Assembly (NCBI GenBank): GCA_024399035.1
Contig: JAKSID010000019.1
Coordinates: forward strand, 1-49,369
Reading direction: 5' to 3'
DNA: 49,369 nt
Source: Fibrobacter sp.
GTDB lineage: Bacteria > Fibrobacterota > Fibrobacteria > Fibrobacterales > Fibrobacteraceae
Each line of letters begins with the position of its first letter. Position 1 is the first letter of the stretch. Positions 1 through 7,871 of the stretch are shown piece by piece. The translations under genes and the position numbers were made by a program. Under the pieces are notes generated by a model, which worked only from the letters and a program-made list of their open reading frames with translations, was not told where the DNA came from and ran no database searches.

Positions 1-92
1 TCACATGTCACCCCGGACTTGTTCCGAATTCACATGTCACCCCGGACTTGTTCCGAATTCACATGTCACCCCGGACTTGTTCCGGGGTCTCC
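1..92. repeat. Three tandem 29-bp REP units
   Basis: A 29-bp unit starts at 1, 30 and 59. The third copy is completed to the palindrome CCCCGGA-CTTGT-TCCGGGG followed by TCTCC. Read on the minus strand this is GGAGA-CCCCGGAACAAGTCCGGGG-TGACA, the same element as the REPs at 507-714 but in opposite orientation. The array runs off the left edge of the window, so its full copy number is unknown. Confidence 0.85.
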
Positions 93-166
93 TTTTTTTA
101 CATAAAATTTGAGTCATTTTTTGTGTTTTGAACGTGTTATAAGAAAGAACCTAATCAGGAGTTCTT

Positions 167-547
167 ATGAACACACAAAACTTCTACGTCTACCTTCTGA
201 CAAACAAATACAAAACTTGCTTCTACATCGGTGTAACAAACGATCTTGTTCGCCGAATTATAGAACATAAGGCAAAGAGAAACGACGGATATACAAAGAA
301 GTATAACGTAACGACACTTGTGTACTATGAATGCTTTTTTCAAATAGAGCATGCTATTGCAAGAGAGAAACAACTAAAACGCTGGCATCGTCCTTGGAAA
401 ATCAACCTCATCGAAAAGAATAATGCGGAATGGAAAGATTTATCCTATAGCATCGGGGTGACGGACGATATGGTGAAGAATACCGCTGATGAAATGCAAA
501 AAGAACGGGAGATCCCGGGTCAAGCCCGGGATGACAAAGCTGGTTAA
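167..547 (+). CDS. GIY-YIG nuclease family protein
   Basis: Small single-domain GIY-YIG endonuclease of the YhbQ/UPF0213-like type. Visible motifs are VYLL near residue 8 (the GIY position), FYIG about 11 residues later, then LVRR, EHK, GYTKKY, LVYYE and REKQLKRW, which holds the usual catalytic Glu. The start ATG at 167 follows AGGAG. The domain ends near residue 92. The last 15 or so residues (REIPGQARDD...) are encoded by a REP palindrome that the reading frame enters at 507, so the C-terminus is probably not functional family sequence. REPs flank the gene on both sides in inverted orientation. Activity as a nuclease is known for the superfamily; the substrate here is unknown. Confidence 0.85.
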   Translation: MNTQNFYVYLLTNKYKTCFYIGVTNDLVRRIIEHKAKRNDGYTKKYNVTTLVYYECFFQIEHAIAREKQLKRWHRPWKINLIEKNNAEWKDLSYSIGVTDDMVKNTADEMQKEREIPGQARDDKAG

Positions 548-714
548 CATGGGAGATCCCGGGTCAAGCCCGGGATGACATCGCAGGTTAACATGGGAGA
601 TCCCGGCTCCCCGGATCAAGTCCGGGGCAAGCTCTAGGCCGGGATGACATCGCAGGTTAACATGGGAGATCCCGGGTCAAGCCCGGGATGACACGCAATG
701 CGAAGCCGGAATGA
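507..714. repeat. REP cluster, four units, one nested
   Basis: Units start at 507, 551, 595 and 664. The first two are 44 bp long and nearly identical: GGGAGAT, stem CCCGGG-TCAAG-CCCGGG, ATGACA, then a spacer ending in GGTTAACAT. The third unit is 69 bp because a second palindrome (CCCCGGA-TCAAG-TCCGGGG) sits inside the outer stem. The fourth lacks the spacer. The cluster lies between convergent genes and overlaps the 3' end of the GIY-YIG gene. Confidence 0.9.
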
Positions 715-716
715 CA

Positions 717-1376
717 TCAGAAATTGCAGCCCTCTACGCAGCGGTTCTGCTCGAATTTGGCTTCGAGGATTTTGACGCCGTTGCCGTAGCGGCGGTAGGT
801 GCCGTGCCTTAGGCCGCGTTCAAAAGTCATTTCTTCGAGGATAACGCCCTGGTCGTTAAAGACCTTTGCCAGCCCGTGGACCTGCCCTTTCTTATAGGGC
901 AGCTTACGGCGCAGTTTGCCGTTTTCATAAAACTCTTCTACCGTGCCGTCCAGAATACCATTACGATAAGTTTCCTTGCTCTTCTTGGATCCGTTCTCGT
1001 AGTAGGTAATGGTAAAGCCTTCTTCAATGCCCTCAAGATAGCCCACAGTCTGCCAGGGCTTGCCGTTCTCATAGTAGGTGCGGAGCACGCCGTCTAGCTT
1101 ACCGTTCTTGTAGGGAGCCTCCACCGCCACCTTGCCGTTAGGGTGGTAAGAGATCGAAACGCCTTCCTTGACAATGGTGCCCGCCTTGACCGTATAAACA
1201 CGGGACAGGGATCCGTCGGGATAGGTGGTCTTTACCGTGTCCAGCGCGACAGTTGGCGCTTTTTGCTCTGTCTCGGGCGCATTTTCAACGCCAGATTCTG
1301 CCCCAAAAGCAGACCCGATGCTGACGAGCATCACAAGTGCGACCATGACAACGAAAAATTTGCGTTTCATCGCCAT
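717..1376 (-). CDS. Secreted MORN/YwqK-repeat protein
   Basis: A protein of 219 residues (213 if the second ATG at 1370 is used, which fits the signal peptide MKRKFFVVMVALVMLVSIGSAFG better). After the signal peptide come at least five imperfect repeats of about 23 residues with the pattern YYENGK...YKNGxLDG, typical of MORN_2/YwqK repeats. Databases often label such proteins as YwqK-family antitoxins, but nothing beside it looks like a toxin, so that label should not be trusted here. It is likely periplasmic or outer-membrane associated. It is divergent from the radical SAM gene, with about 47 bp between starts, so the promoters must be close or overlapping. Confidence 0.75.
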   Translation of the reverse strand: MAMKRKFFVVMVALVMLVSIGSAFGAESGVENAPETEQKAPTVALDTVKTTYPDGSLSRVYTVKAGTIVKEGVSISYHPNGKVAVEAPYKNGKLDGVLRTYYENGKPWQTVGYLEGIEEGFTITYYENGSKKSKETYRNGILDGTVEEFYENGKLRRKLPYKKGQVHGLAKVFNDQGVILEEMTFERGLRHGTYRRYGNGVKILEAKFEQNRCVEGCNF

Positions 1377-1423
1377 AAAATGTAACTAATTCGGCTCTTT
1401 TTATGTATTTTGTGGGTCAATAT

Positions 1424-2944
1424 ATGCGCATTACATTTTTAAATCCTCCCTTCCACCCCATGTTCAGCCGCGAATCCCGCAGCCCATGCGTGACGAAGTC
1501 GAGTACACTCTATTGGCCCATGTTCCTGAGCTATGCTGCCGGCACCGTTGAAGCCGACAACAACGAAATCCAGCTCATCGACAGCCCGGCCATGGAACTG
1601 GACCTGCCCCAGACCCTGGATGGCATGAAGAAGTTTGCCCCGGAACTGGTTATTTGCAGCACCAGCACCCCCAGTATTTTGAACGACCTTAAGGTAGTCA
1701 AGGCCATCAAGCAGGCTATGCCCAACGTGAAGGTAGCCATCATGGGCACTCACGCTACCGCAGAACCCCTGGAATCCATGGAAATGGAACCGGCCCTGGA
1801 CTACGTGATTATCGGTGAAGCCGACTACACCTGCCGCAACCTGGTCCGCGCCCTCCGAGGCGACGAAGGTGCAGCACCTATCGGCCAGTTCCCCGGTCTC
1901 GCCTACCGCGTCGAAAGCGAAAACGGCACCAAGGTGGACTTCCAGCCCGAAGGCCCCAAGATCGATAACTTGAACGAACTGCCCTGGGTTTCCAAGGTTT
2001 ACCGCAAGTACCTTTACAGCTGCTACAAGAAGTACTTCTACGGCGCCAACCTGAATCCGCTGATCGTTATCCTCAGCGGCCGAGGCTGCCCCAACCACTG
2101 TAGCTACTGCGTCATTCCTCAGACCTTGAACGGACACAAGTTCCGCCGTCGCGACCCCAAGGACGTGGTGGACGAACTGCAGTACATCAAGGAAAACTTT
2201 GAGGACCTTGGCGAAGTCTTCTTCGAAGACGATACCTTTACCGCAAGCCATGAACACGTGCGCCAGATCTGCAACCTGATTCTGGAACGCGGCCTCAAGA
2301 TTACTTGGAGCTGCAACGCCCGCGCAGACGTCCCCCTGGACCTTCTCAAGCTCATGAAGAAGGCTGGCGGCCGCGAAATGTGCGTCGGTTTCGAAAGCGC
2401 CTCCCCCGAGGTTCTGGAGAACATCCACAAGGGTGTAAAGAACACCGACAAGGCTATCGAGTTCACCAAGAACGCCCGCAAGGCAGGCCTCTTGGTTCAC
2501 GGTTGCTTTATGGTGGGTAACCCCGGCGACACTCCCCAGACCCTCCGCATGACTCTGGACTACGCCAAGAAGCTGAACCCCAATACGGCCCAGTTCTACC
2601 CCATCATGGCTTACCCCGGTACCGAAGCCTACAAGGAAGCTTTGGCCAGTGGCGCATTGCAGACAAAGGATTACAACCAGTGGCTGGACAAGGACGGTTT
2701 CCACCGTACAACCATCCAGCGTGGCGAACTGACTAGCCAGGCTCTGGTGGACTTCTGCGACAAGGCTCGCCGTGAGTTCTACCTGCGCCCCAGCTACATC
2801 TGGCGCCAGGGCATCATGGCATTGAAGAACCCCCGTGAACGCTATCGCGTGTTCCGTGGCTTCAACACCCTGGTGAAGCACTTGTTCCGCAAGCACGGCG
2901 AACTGGCTCCCGTAGCCCGCCAGGCCCCGACGATTAAGCCGTAA
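1424..2944 (+). CDS. B12-binding domain radical SAM protein
   Basis: A 506-residue protein. Start chosen at 1424 (MRITFLNPP), because the upstream in-frame ATG at 1403 would only add seven residues. The N-terminal half is a cobalamin-binding Rossmann-type domain (LVICSTSTPS, AIMGTHATAEP, DYVIIGEAD) without a clear DxHxxG. The radical SAM domain follows with the Fe-S cysteines C222, C226 and C229 in GRGCPNHCSYC, then FFEDDTFT and CNARADV. Overall resemblance is to the BchE/HpnJ-like group. The substrate cannot be read from sequence. It stands alone, followed by REPs and terminators. Confidence 0.88.
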   Translation: MRITFLNPPFHPMFSRESRSPCVTKSSTLYWPMFLSYAAGTVEADNNEIQLIDSPAMELDLPQTLDGMKKFAPELVICSTSTPSILNDLKVVKAIKQAMPNVKVAIMGTHATAEPLESMEMEPALDYVIIGEADYTCRNLVRALRGDEGAAPIGQFPGLAYRVESENGTKVDFQPEGPKIDNLNELPWVSKVYRKYLYSCYKKYFYGANLNPLIVILSGRGCPNHCSYCVIPQTLNGHKFRRRDPKDVVDELQYIKENFEDLGEVFFEDDTFTASHEHVRQICNLILERGLKITWSCNARADVPLDLLKLMKKAGGREMCVGFESASPEVLENIHKGVKNTDKAIEFTKNARKAGLLVHGCFMVGNPGDTPQTLRMTLDYAKKLNPNTAQFYPIMAYPGTEAYKEALASGALQTKDYNQWLDKDGFHRTTIQRGELTSQALVDFCDKARREFYLRPSYIWRQGIMALKNPRERYRVFRGFNTLVKHLFRKHGELAPVARQAPTIKP

Positions 2945-2945
2945 A

Positions 2946-3013
2946 GGAGATCCCGGCCTTCGCCGGGATGACATTGTACTGTCCGGGATGACATTGTACC
3001 GTCCGGGATGACA
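2946..3013. repeat. REP unit plus two truncated copies
   Basis: A REP with a short stem (CCGGC-CTTC-GCCGG in the GGAGAT...ATGACA frame) at 2946-2973 is followed by two partial units, each ending GTCCGGGATGACA, spaced 20 bp apart. It starts directly after the radical SAM stop codon. Confidence 0.85.
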
Positions 3014-3046
3014 ATTGCCAACTTTTCGGTCCGCACTCAATTAAAA

Positions 3047-3077
3047 GTCCCCAGCATTTTTGCTGGGGATTTTTTTG
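3047..3077 (+). terminator. Rho-independent terminator
   Basis: The stem TCCCCAGCA/TGCTGGGGA has a short T loop and is followed by seven T. It would end transcription of the radical SAM gene. Confidence 0.85.
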
Positions 3078-3123
3078 GCTCCCACGCAGGACAAGCTCAC
3101 GCCAGCGCGGTGCGCATCAAAAG

Positions 3124-3160
3124 AAAAAGACCGGCTCGTGAGAGTCGGTCTTTCTTTTTC
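3124..3160. terminator. Second hairpin terminator, likely bidirectional
   Basis: The stem AAAGACCGGCTC / GAGAGTCGGTCTTT is followed by a T-rich tract on the plus strand and preceded by an A-rich tract, so it can serve both strands. It lies about 50 bp beyond the first terminator. Confidence 0.75.
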
Positions 3161-3164
3161 AAAA

Positions 3165-3262
3165 GGAGATCCCGGCCTTCGCCGGGATGACAGTCGGGTC
3201 AAGCCCGGGATGACAGTCGGATCAAGCCCGGGATGACAGTCGGGTCAAGCCCGGGATGACAT
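3165..3262. repeat. REP unit plus three 23-bp half-units
   Basis: A short-stem REP at 3165-3192 is followed by three tandem 23-bp units at 3193, 3216 and 3239 (GTCGGGTCAAGCCCGGGATG plus ACA; the middle copy has A for G in the stem). It lies at the 3' end of the lipoprotein gene, between convergent genes. Confidence 0.88.
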
Positions 3263-3268
3263 TCAAAA

Positions 3269-4501
3269 TTACTGCAAGTAGCAGTTAACAGTTTCGGCAC
3301 CAGTGAATTCGAGGCAAATGCCATCGATTTCAATCTTACCAACGCCGGAGATAGATCCGACTTCGCCACCAGCATTAGAGAAGCCCCAGGTTGCACCAGT
3401 TGCGGTATAGGTCTTCTTGCTGGGTGTGGTCATGGTAAAGGAAACAGGGCTTGAAGTAGCTGTCATATCGCAAAGGACAGTGATGCTAGGCTTGTAGCCA
3501 TCGTTACCCCAGCTACCGCGAATGCTAATGCAACCACCGCTCTTGACGTCAACACTCATTTTATCCTTAGAAGGCTTCTGACTTGCATTTTCGCCAATAT
3601 CCAGGGTATATTCCGGACCAGAGGTAGTCTTGACTGCCGGGCAGGTCACATCGATAACGGTCTTATCGGAGTTACCAACCTTGAGCTTGGGAGCCCAGCC
3701 AGTCTGTGCTGTGGCAAAGGTCTTGGTAAAGGAAGGATCAGCACCGGCAACGCCTTCCCAAGAATAGGAAGTAATGTCAGAAGTGCTCTTACAGCCGGCA
3801 ACCTTCCAAGTTACGTCCGGAGTTTCGGTAAAGTCGACGGAAGCAGCATCGGTGGTGCAAGCACAACCGGTAATCGGGTCGCCGTTCACCTGGAGCGGAG
3901 TGCAAGTAATCTTTTCGGAGGAGCCGTCCTTCATAGTCACAACGACAGAAGCGGTAACAGAACCGGAAGCAGCATAGGTCACCATCTGAGAGGTGCTACC
4001 GCCATTGGATGCTGCGGAGCCGTTAGCACCAAAGTCCCATTCGTAGGTAGCTGCAGCAAAGTCAACAGGCTTGTAACCACTGGTAGTGGCATTGGGAGTG
4101 AACTTGAACTGTGCAGATGCAGTATTCTTGTCTACAGGGCTCTTCAGCGGAGCGCAGGAGCCAAGGCCAGTAACCGGCTTAGCTTCTTCTGAAGATGTAG
4201 GAATAACTTCGATGCTAGAGCTGCTGGACCTAAAAGAAAATGAACTTTGGGGAGCAGGTCCGGAATTGCTGCTGCTGCTTTCTACAACCTGTTCTTCAGA
4301 AGAAGAGCTACTTTCAACGTCGAAAGCACCATCGCAGCCATTGCTGTCTGCGCATCGATTTTTCAATGCACCAGACTGGGACAATAAATCTTTAAAAACA
4401 ATGTCATTATCGGTTGCTTCGTAAATATCACCACCACCGCAGGCCCAGAAGGCAGCGGCAATGGCAGCAGAACCAATAACAGTTAAAAACTTCTTATTCA
4501 T
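3269..4501 (-). CDS. Lipoprotein with Ser-rich linker, unknown function
   Basis: Start chosen at 4501 (MNKKFLTVIGSAAIAAAF), preceded by AAAGAGG eight bases upstream; an earlier in-frame start at 4519 lacks this. The signal peptide ends in AFWAC-GGG, a lipobox-like site, so the protein is probably lipid-anchored. An acidic segment precedes a linker of serine runs (residues about 60-105), the style of linker common in Fibrobacter secreted proteins. The rest, with many Thr/Ser and paired cysteines, looks like two or three beta-sandwich (PKD/Ig-like) domains, e.g. YEWDFGANGSAASNGG near residue 155, which resembles a PKD motif. No catalytic signature was recognised. Confidence 0.8.
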   Translation of the reverse strand: MNKKFLTVIGSAAIAAAFWACGGGDIYEATDNDIVFKDLLSQSGALKNRCADSNGCDGAFDVESSSSSEEQVVESSSSNSGPAPQSSFSFRSSSSSIEVIPTSSEEAKPVTGLGSCAPLKSPVDKNTASAQFKFTPNATTSGYKPVDFAAATYEWDFGANGSAASNGGSTSQMVTYAASGSVTASVVVTMKDGSSEKITCTPLQVNGDPITGCACTTDAASVDFTETPDVTWKVAGCKSTSDITSYSWEGVAGADPSFTKTFATAQTGWAPKLKVGNSDKTVIDVTCPAVKTTSGPEYTLDIGENASQKPSKDKMSVDVKSGGCISIRGSWGNDGYKPSITVLCDMTATSSPVSFTMTTPSKKTYTATGATWGFSNAGGEVGSISGVGKIEIDGICLEFTGAETVNCYLQ

Positions 4502-4611
4502 AATTTTAACCTCTTTCACCGAAATCTAAATTATTCTTTTCAAAAAAGAACTATCAAAAAACACTATTTATTTGCCAAAAATCACGATTTAACGGAAAAA
4601 ATCAATATTTC

Positions 4612-5406
4612 TTAGTCCTGATGGGGCTCTTCTACTGAAATTTTGCGCTGTCCGGTGATAAATTGGTGCACATATGGGTTACTAGTGTTCTTAATTTCGT
4701 CCACCGTGCCCACTTCGATGATTCTACCGTTATAAAGCATGGCAATTCGGTCGGCCACCTTGAAGGCGCTCACCATGTCGTGGGTCACCACCACGGAGGT
4801 TACGCCCAGCTTGCTCTGCATGTCCAAAATCAGGTCGTTAATCACGTCGCTGGTAATGGGGTCCAAACCGGTGGTAGGTTCGTCGTACAGCAAAATTTCG
4901 GGGTTCAGGGCAATGGCGCGGGCAAGTGCCACACGCTTACGCATACCGCCAGACAGTTCAGAGGGCATCTTAGTGCGGAACTCGGGCACCAGGTTGATCA
5001 TCTGGAGCTTTTCGGTCACCACATCCTGGATCTGTTTTTCGGACAGTTCCGGATGATGTTCGCGGAGGGCGAAGGCAATGTTTTCGCCGGTGTTCATGGA
5101 GTCGAACAAGGCGCCCATCTGGAAAAGCATACCCATCTTGCGACGGATGGTGTGGGTATCGAAGAACTTGGGCGTACTGATGGTAACGCCGTCCACGGCA
5201 ACTTCGCCGCCATCGGGCTGCAGAAGGCCGATCATGTGCTTAAGGATCACAGACTTGCCACCACCGGACTTACCGATAATGACCATGGTCTCGCCACGGC
5301 GGATATCCAGGTTAACGTCGCAAAGAACGTTCTGGGGACCAAAGGACTTCTTGAGGCCCTTAAGTCTAATGGCGATATCATTTGGGTCAATCTTTACATT
5401 TGGCAT
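4612..5406 (-). CDS. ABC transporter ATPase, MlaF-like
   Basis: ATP-binding subunit of an MlaFEDB-type phospholipid/retrograde lipid transporter at the inner membrane. Walker A GKSGGGKS is at residues 45-52, the signature LSGGMRKRVALARA near 150, and Walker B EILLYDEPTTGLDP follows. These features, with LKHMIGLLQPDGG, are typical of MlaF. The gene follows mlaE after 16 bp and has GAGGGTGA before its start. No MlaD (MCE-domain) or MlaB gene follows; the next gene is the Ser-linker lipoprotein. Confidence 0.9.
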   Translation of the reverse strand: MPNVKIDPNDIAIRLKGLKKSFGPQNVLCDVNLDIRRGETMVIIGKSGGGKSVILKHMIGLLQPDGGEVAVDGVTISTPKFFDTHTIRRKMGMLFQMGALFDSMNTGENIAFALREHHPELSEKQIQDVVTEKLQMINLVPEFRTKMPSELSGGMRKRVALARAIALNPEILLYDEPTTGLDPITSDVINDLILDMQSKLGVTSVVVTHDMVSAFKVADRIAMLYNGRIIEVGTVDEIKNTSNPYVHQFITGQRKISVEEPHQD

Positions 5407-5422
5407 AAGTCACCCTCAAGCA

Positions 5423-6205
5423 TCAGAAGAACAGCACGGCGTCCACGATAAAGTCAGAAACCAGAATCATAAGACAGCAGGACACCACAACGCTCATGGT
5501 AGCAAGACCCACACCGCGGGCACCGGCCTTAGCGTTAACGCCATGGTAGTAACCCAGCAGGAAGATAATGGTACCGAACACAAAGGACTTGATCACGCCG
5601 GACCAAAGGTCCATGGGATCGAACAAATACTGCATACCAGTCACGTAAGTGTAAGTGGTAATATCCAGGCCAAGCACGCAGACAATCCAACCACCGATAA
5701 TGGCCAGTGCGTTAGAAATAATGGTAAGGCAAGGAATCATGGTAATGAATGCCACGAAACGGGGCAAAGCCAAGTAGCGGTAAGGATTAAGGCCCAGCAC
5801 CGTATAGGCGGCCAGTTCCTCTTTCTCCTTCATGGAGCCAAGTTCCGCAGAGATTGCGCTGCCCACTCGGCCTGCCAGCACGATTGCCGTAAGCAAGGGG
5901 CCAAGTTCAATGAGCACCATCTTACAGGCGGCCGTTCCCACGAATTTGTCTGCAACCAGGTTGTGGAATTCGAACTCGGCGCAAACCGTAGCCACCATGC
6001 CCGTGAAAATGGAAGTCACGAAAAGCAGCGGCAAGGAGGACACGCCAATGGAGATCATCTGCTTGACGATCAGGTCCGGGTTCTTGAAAACGTGGGGCAG
6101 CTGCTTAAGGGTATTCAAAAGGATGCAAATCACCTCGCCCACATTGGAAATACCAGTGACAATGATGTCACCGATCCAGATAAAGGGGCGTAGAATAAAC
6201 TGCAT
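5423..6205 (-). CDS. MlaE-family ABC permease
   Basis: A 260-residue integral membrane permease of the MlaE/YrbE family. The conserved block GRVGSAISAELGSMKEKEELAAYTVLGLNPYRYLALPR is present in the middle of the protein, with hydrophobic segments before and after it. The start has AAGGAG eight bases upstream, and this Shine-Dalgarno sequence overlaps the dnaB stop codon (TAAGGAG). The dnaB-mlaE-mlaF genes therefore look like one transcript. It is expected to pair with the adjacent MlaF-like ATPase to move lipids across the envelope; direction is not deducible here. Confidence 0.9.
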   Translation of the reverse strand: MQFILRPFIWIGDIIVTGISNVGEVICILLNTLKQLPHVFKNPDLIVKQMISIGVSSLPLLFVTSIFTGMVATVCAEFEFHNLVADKFVGTAACKMVLIELGPLLTAIVLAGRVGSAISAELGSMKEKEELAAYTVLGLNPYRYLALPRFVAFITMIPCLTIISNALAIIGGWIVCVLGLDITTYTYVTGMQYLFDPMDLWSGVIKSFVFGTIIFLLGYYHGVNAKAGARGVGLATMSVVVSCCLMILVSDFIVDAVLFF

Positions 6206-6217
6206 CCGGGTTGCTCC

Positions 6218-7642
6218 TTAGAAGTCTGCAAAACCAGCGTCACCGCCGGGTGCATCGTTATTGTCGTTATAGGCGTAGGCGCCACCGTCACCGCCTTCCT
6301 GCTCTTCAGGTGCGGCGTCGTAGAAGGTGGTGTACTCGGGAATGAAGGTCATGGGAATGTCCTTCACAGAACCGTTACGATGCTTAGCAACGATAAGTTC
6401 AGCCATGTACTTGTCTTCTTCGCGATGGGTCTGCACGTACTTACGTTCTACGAACCACACCATGTCGGCGTCCTGTTCGATAGAGCCAGATTCACGCAAG
6501 TCAGAAAGCTGGGGGCGTTCGCGGCCCTTTTCTTCGACCTTACGGGAGAGCTGGGCCAGGGCGATCACAGGGATCTGCATTTCCTTGGCCAGAATCTTAA
6601 GACCACGAGAAATGGCACCGATAGCCACGGCACGGTTTTCTTCCTTGCCGGTTCTCATAAGCTGCAAGTAGTCAATAATCAAAAGGTCAAGCTTGCCCTT
6701 ACGCTTGAGCTGGCGGGCCTTGCTCATCAGTTCCATAATGCCCAGGTCGGCATTGTCGTCCACATAGAGTGGAGCCTGGTTAATGGGAGAAACTGCTGCG
6801 ATAAGCTTTTTCTTTTCGTCGCTATTGAGGAAGCCGTTACGGAGCTTACTCTGGTCGATCTGGGCCTGGGAACACAGAAGACGCTGGGCCAACTGCATGC
6901 CATCCATTTCCAAGCTGAAGAAGGCAACGTTCTGGTGGTAGTTGATAGCGGCGTTTGCGGCAATGGTAAGCGCGAAAGAGGTCTTACCCACACCCGGACG
7001 GGCGGCCAGGATAATCAAGTCGGAACGCTGGAGGCCGTTGGTCAGCTGGTCCAGTTCCGTAATGCCGGTGCGAATACCGGTGATGCCATCCTTACGTTCG
7101 TTCAGGCGCTGCAGGAGCGGGGACACGAACTGGTCGATGGGCTTGAGGGAGTCTCGAACCTGGTCGTCGGCAATGGCAAACATGTCCTTTTCGGCATCAG
7201 ACAAGACATCGTCGGGCGAGGCAGCAGGATCCATGGAATCCTTGATGACCCTGTTGGACATCTTGATGAGTCGACGGAGAACGAACTTTTTGCGGAGCAG
7301 GTCAATGTGCCAGGAAACGTTGGCGGAAGAGGCCACGGTTTCCATCAGTTCGAACAAATATTCACGGCCTCCCACCAGCTGAAGCTTGCCCATGATATCC
7401 AGTTCATTGGCCAAAGTCACCAAGTCAATGGGGGTAACGGCACGATTCAGGTTGCAAAGGGCGGTCCAGATCAGCTGATGCTTTTCAAGATAGAAGAAGG
7501 TCTCGTCCTTGATGATCATGATGGCTTCGCCCATCACATCGGGATCACGGAGAATGCCGCCCAAAAGGCAGCGTTCCGCGTCCAGGTCCATGGGGACCTG
7601 ACGACCTTCAAAATTATTCTGTTTTTCTTCGAAATCCGGCAT
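6218..7642 (-). CDS. dnaB: Replicative DNA helicase DnaB
   Basis: A 474-residue hexameric replicative helicase. The N-terminal DnaB domain (DAERCLLGGILRDPD) is followed by a linker and a RecA-like C-terminal domain with Walker A ARPGVGKTS near residue 215, FSLEMDGMQLAQRLL, LLIIDYLQLM, and the SRGLKILAKEMQIPVIALAQLSR block. The C-terminus ends in a low-complexity Gly/Asp/Asn tail of about 30 residues. TAAGGA lies nine bases before the start. It is first in a likely transcript with mlaE and mlaF. No intein is present. Confidence 0.96.
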   Translation of the reverse strand: MPDFEEKQNNFEGRQVPMDLDAERCLLGGILRDPDVMGEAIMIIKDETFFYLEKHQLIWTALCNLNRAVTPIDLVTLANELDIMGKLQLVGGREYLFELMETVASSANVSWHIDLLRKKFVLRRLIKMSNRVIKDSMDPAASPDDVLSDAEKDMFAIADDQVRDSLKPIDQFVSPLLQRLNERKDGITGIRTGITELDQLTNGLQRSDLIILAARPGVGKTSFALTIAANAAINYHQNVAFFSLEMDGMQLAQRLLCSQAQIDQSKLRNGFLNSDEKKKLIAAVSPINQAPLYVDDNADLGIMELMSKARQLKRKGKLDLLIIDYLQLMRTGKEENRAVAIGAISRGLKILAKEMQIPVIALAQLSRKVEEKGRERPQLSDLRESGSIEQDADMVWFVERKYVQTHREEDKYMAELIVAKHRNGSVKDIPMTFIPEYTTFYDAAPEEQEGGDGGAYAYNDNNDAPGGDAGFADF

Positions 7643-7805
7643 ATATAATAATCCTTAGGAAATATAAATAAAAACACGGCAAGAGTCGCTAGGAATTACT
7701 GCGAAGACGATAGGTAATGCCACGACGAATCGACAACTGCGCCGAAACGGCGACGGATGCCGGCCCTTGGGTTATTCAGATTTTTTAGGATTTATGTCAA
7801 ATTAT

Positions 7806-7871
7806 TTCGCAAACAGGGTGCAGCTACTTCGTAAACAGGGTGCAGCTACTTCGCAAACAGGGTGCTGCGCG
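7806..7871. repeat. 22-bp tandem repeat at a gene 3' end
   Basis: Three copies start at 7806, 7828 and 7850, with the core TTCGCAAACAGGGTGCAGC; the second has one base change and the third diverges after 16 bases. On the minus strand this is the last coding segment (TLFAK) and stop codon of the preceding gene, copied twice past its stop at 7846. Confidence 0.9.

Noticed and set aside
507..714. CRISPR array
   Set aside because: Repeats are palindromic REPs with near-identical spacers and irregular length; no cas genes are present.
717..1376. YwqK-family antitoxin label for the MORN-repeat protein
   Set aside because: The repeat type fits the name, but no toxin-like gene lies beside it and the signal peptide indicates an exported protein.
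5078..6193. Plus-strand open frame of 371 codons opposite mlaE and mlaF
   Set aside because: It spans two clear minus-strand genes and has His/Asn-rich shadow composition with no known domain.
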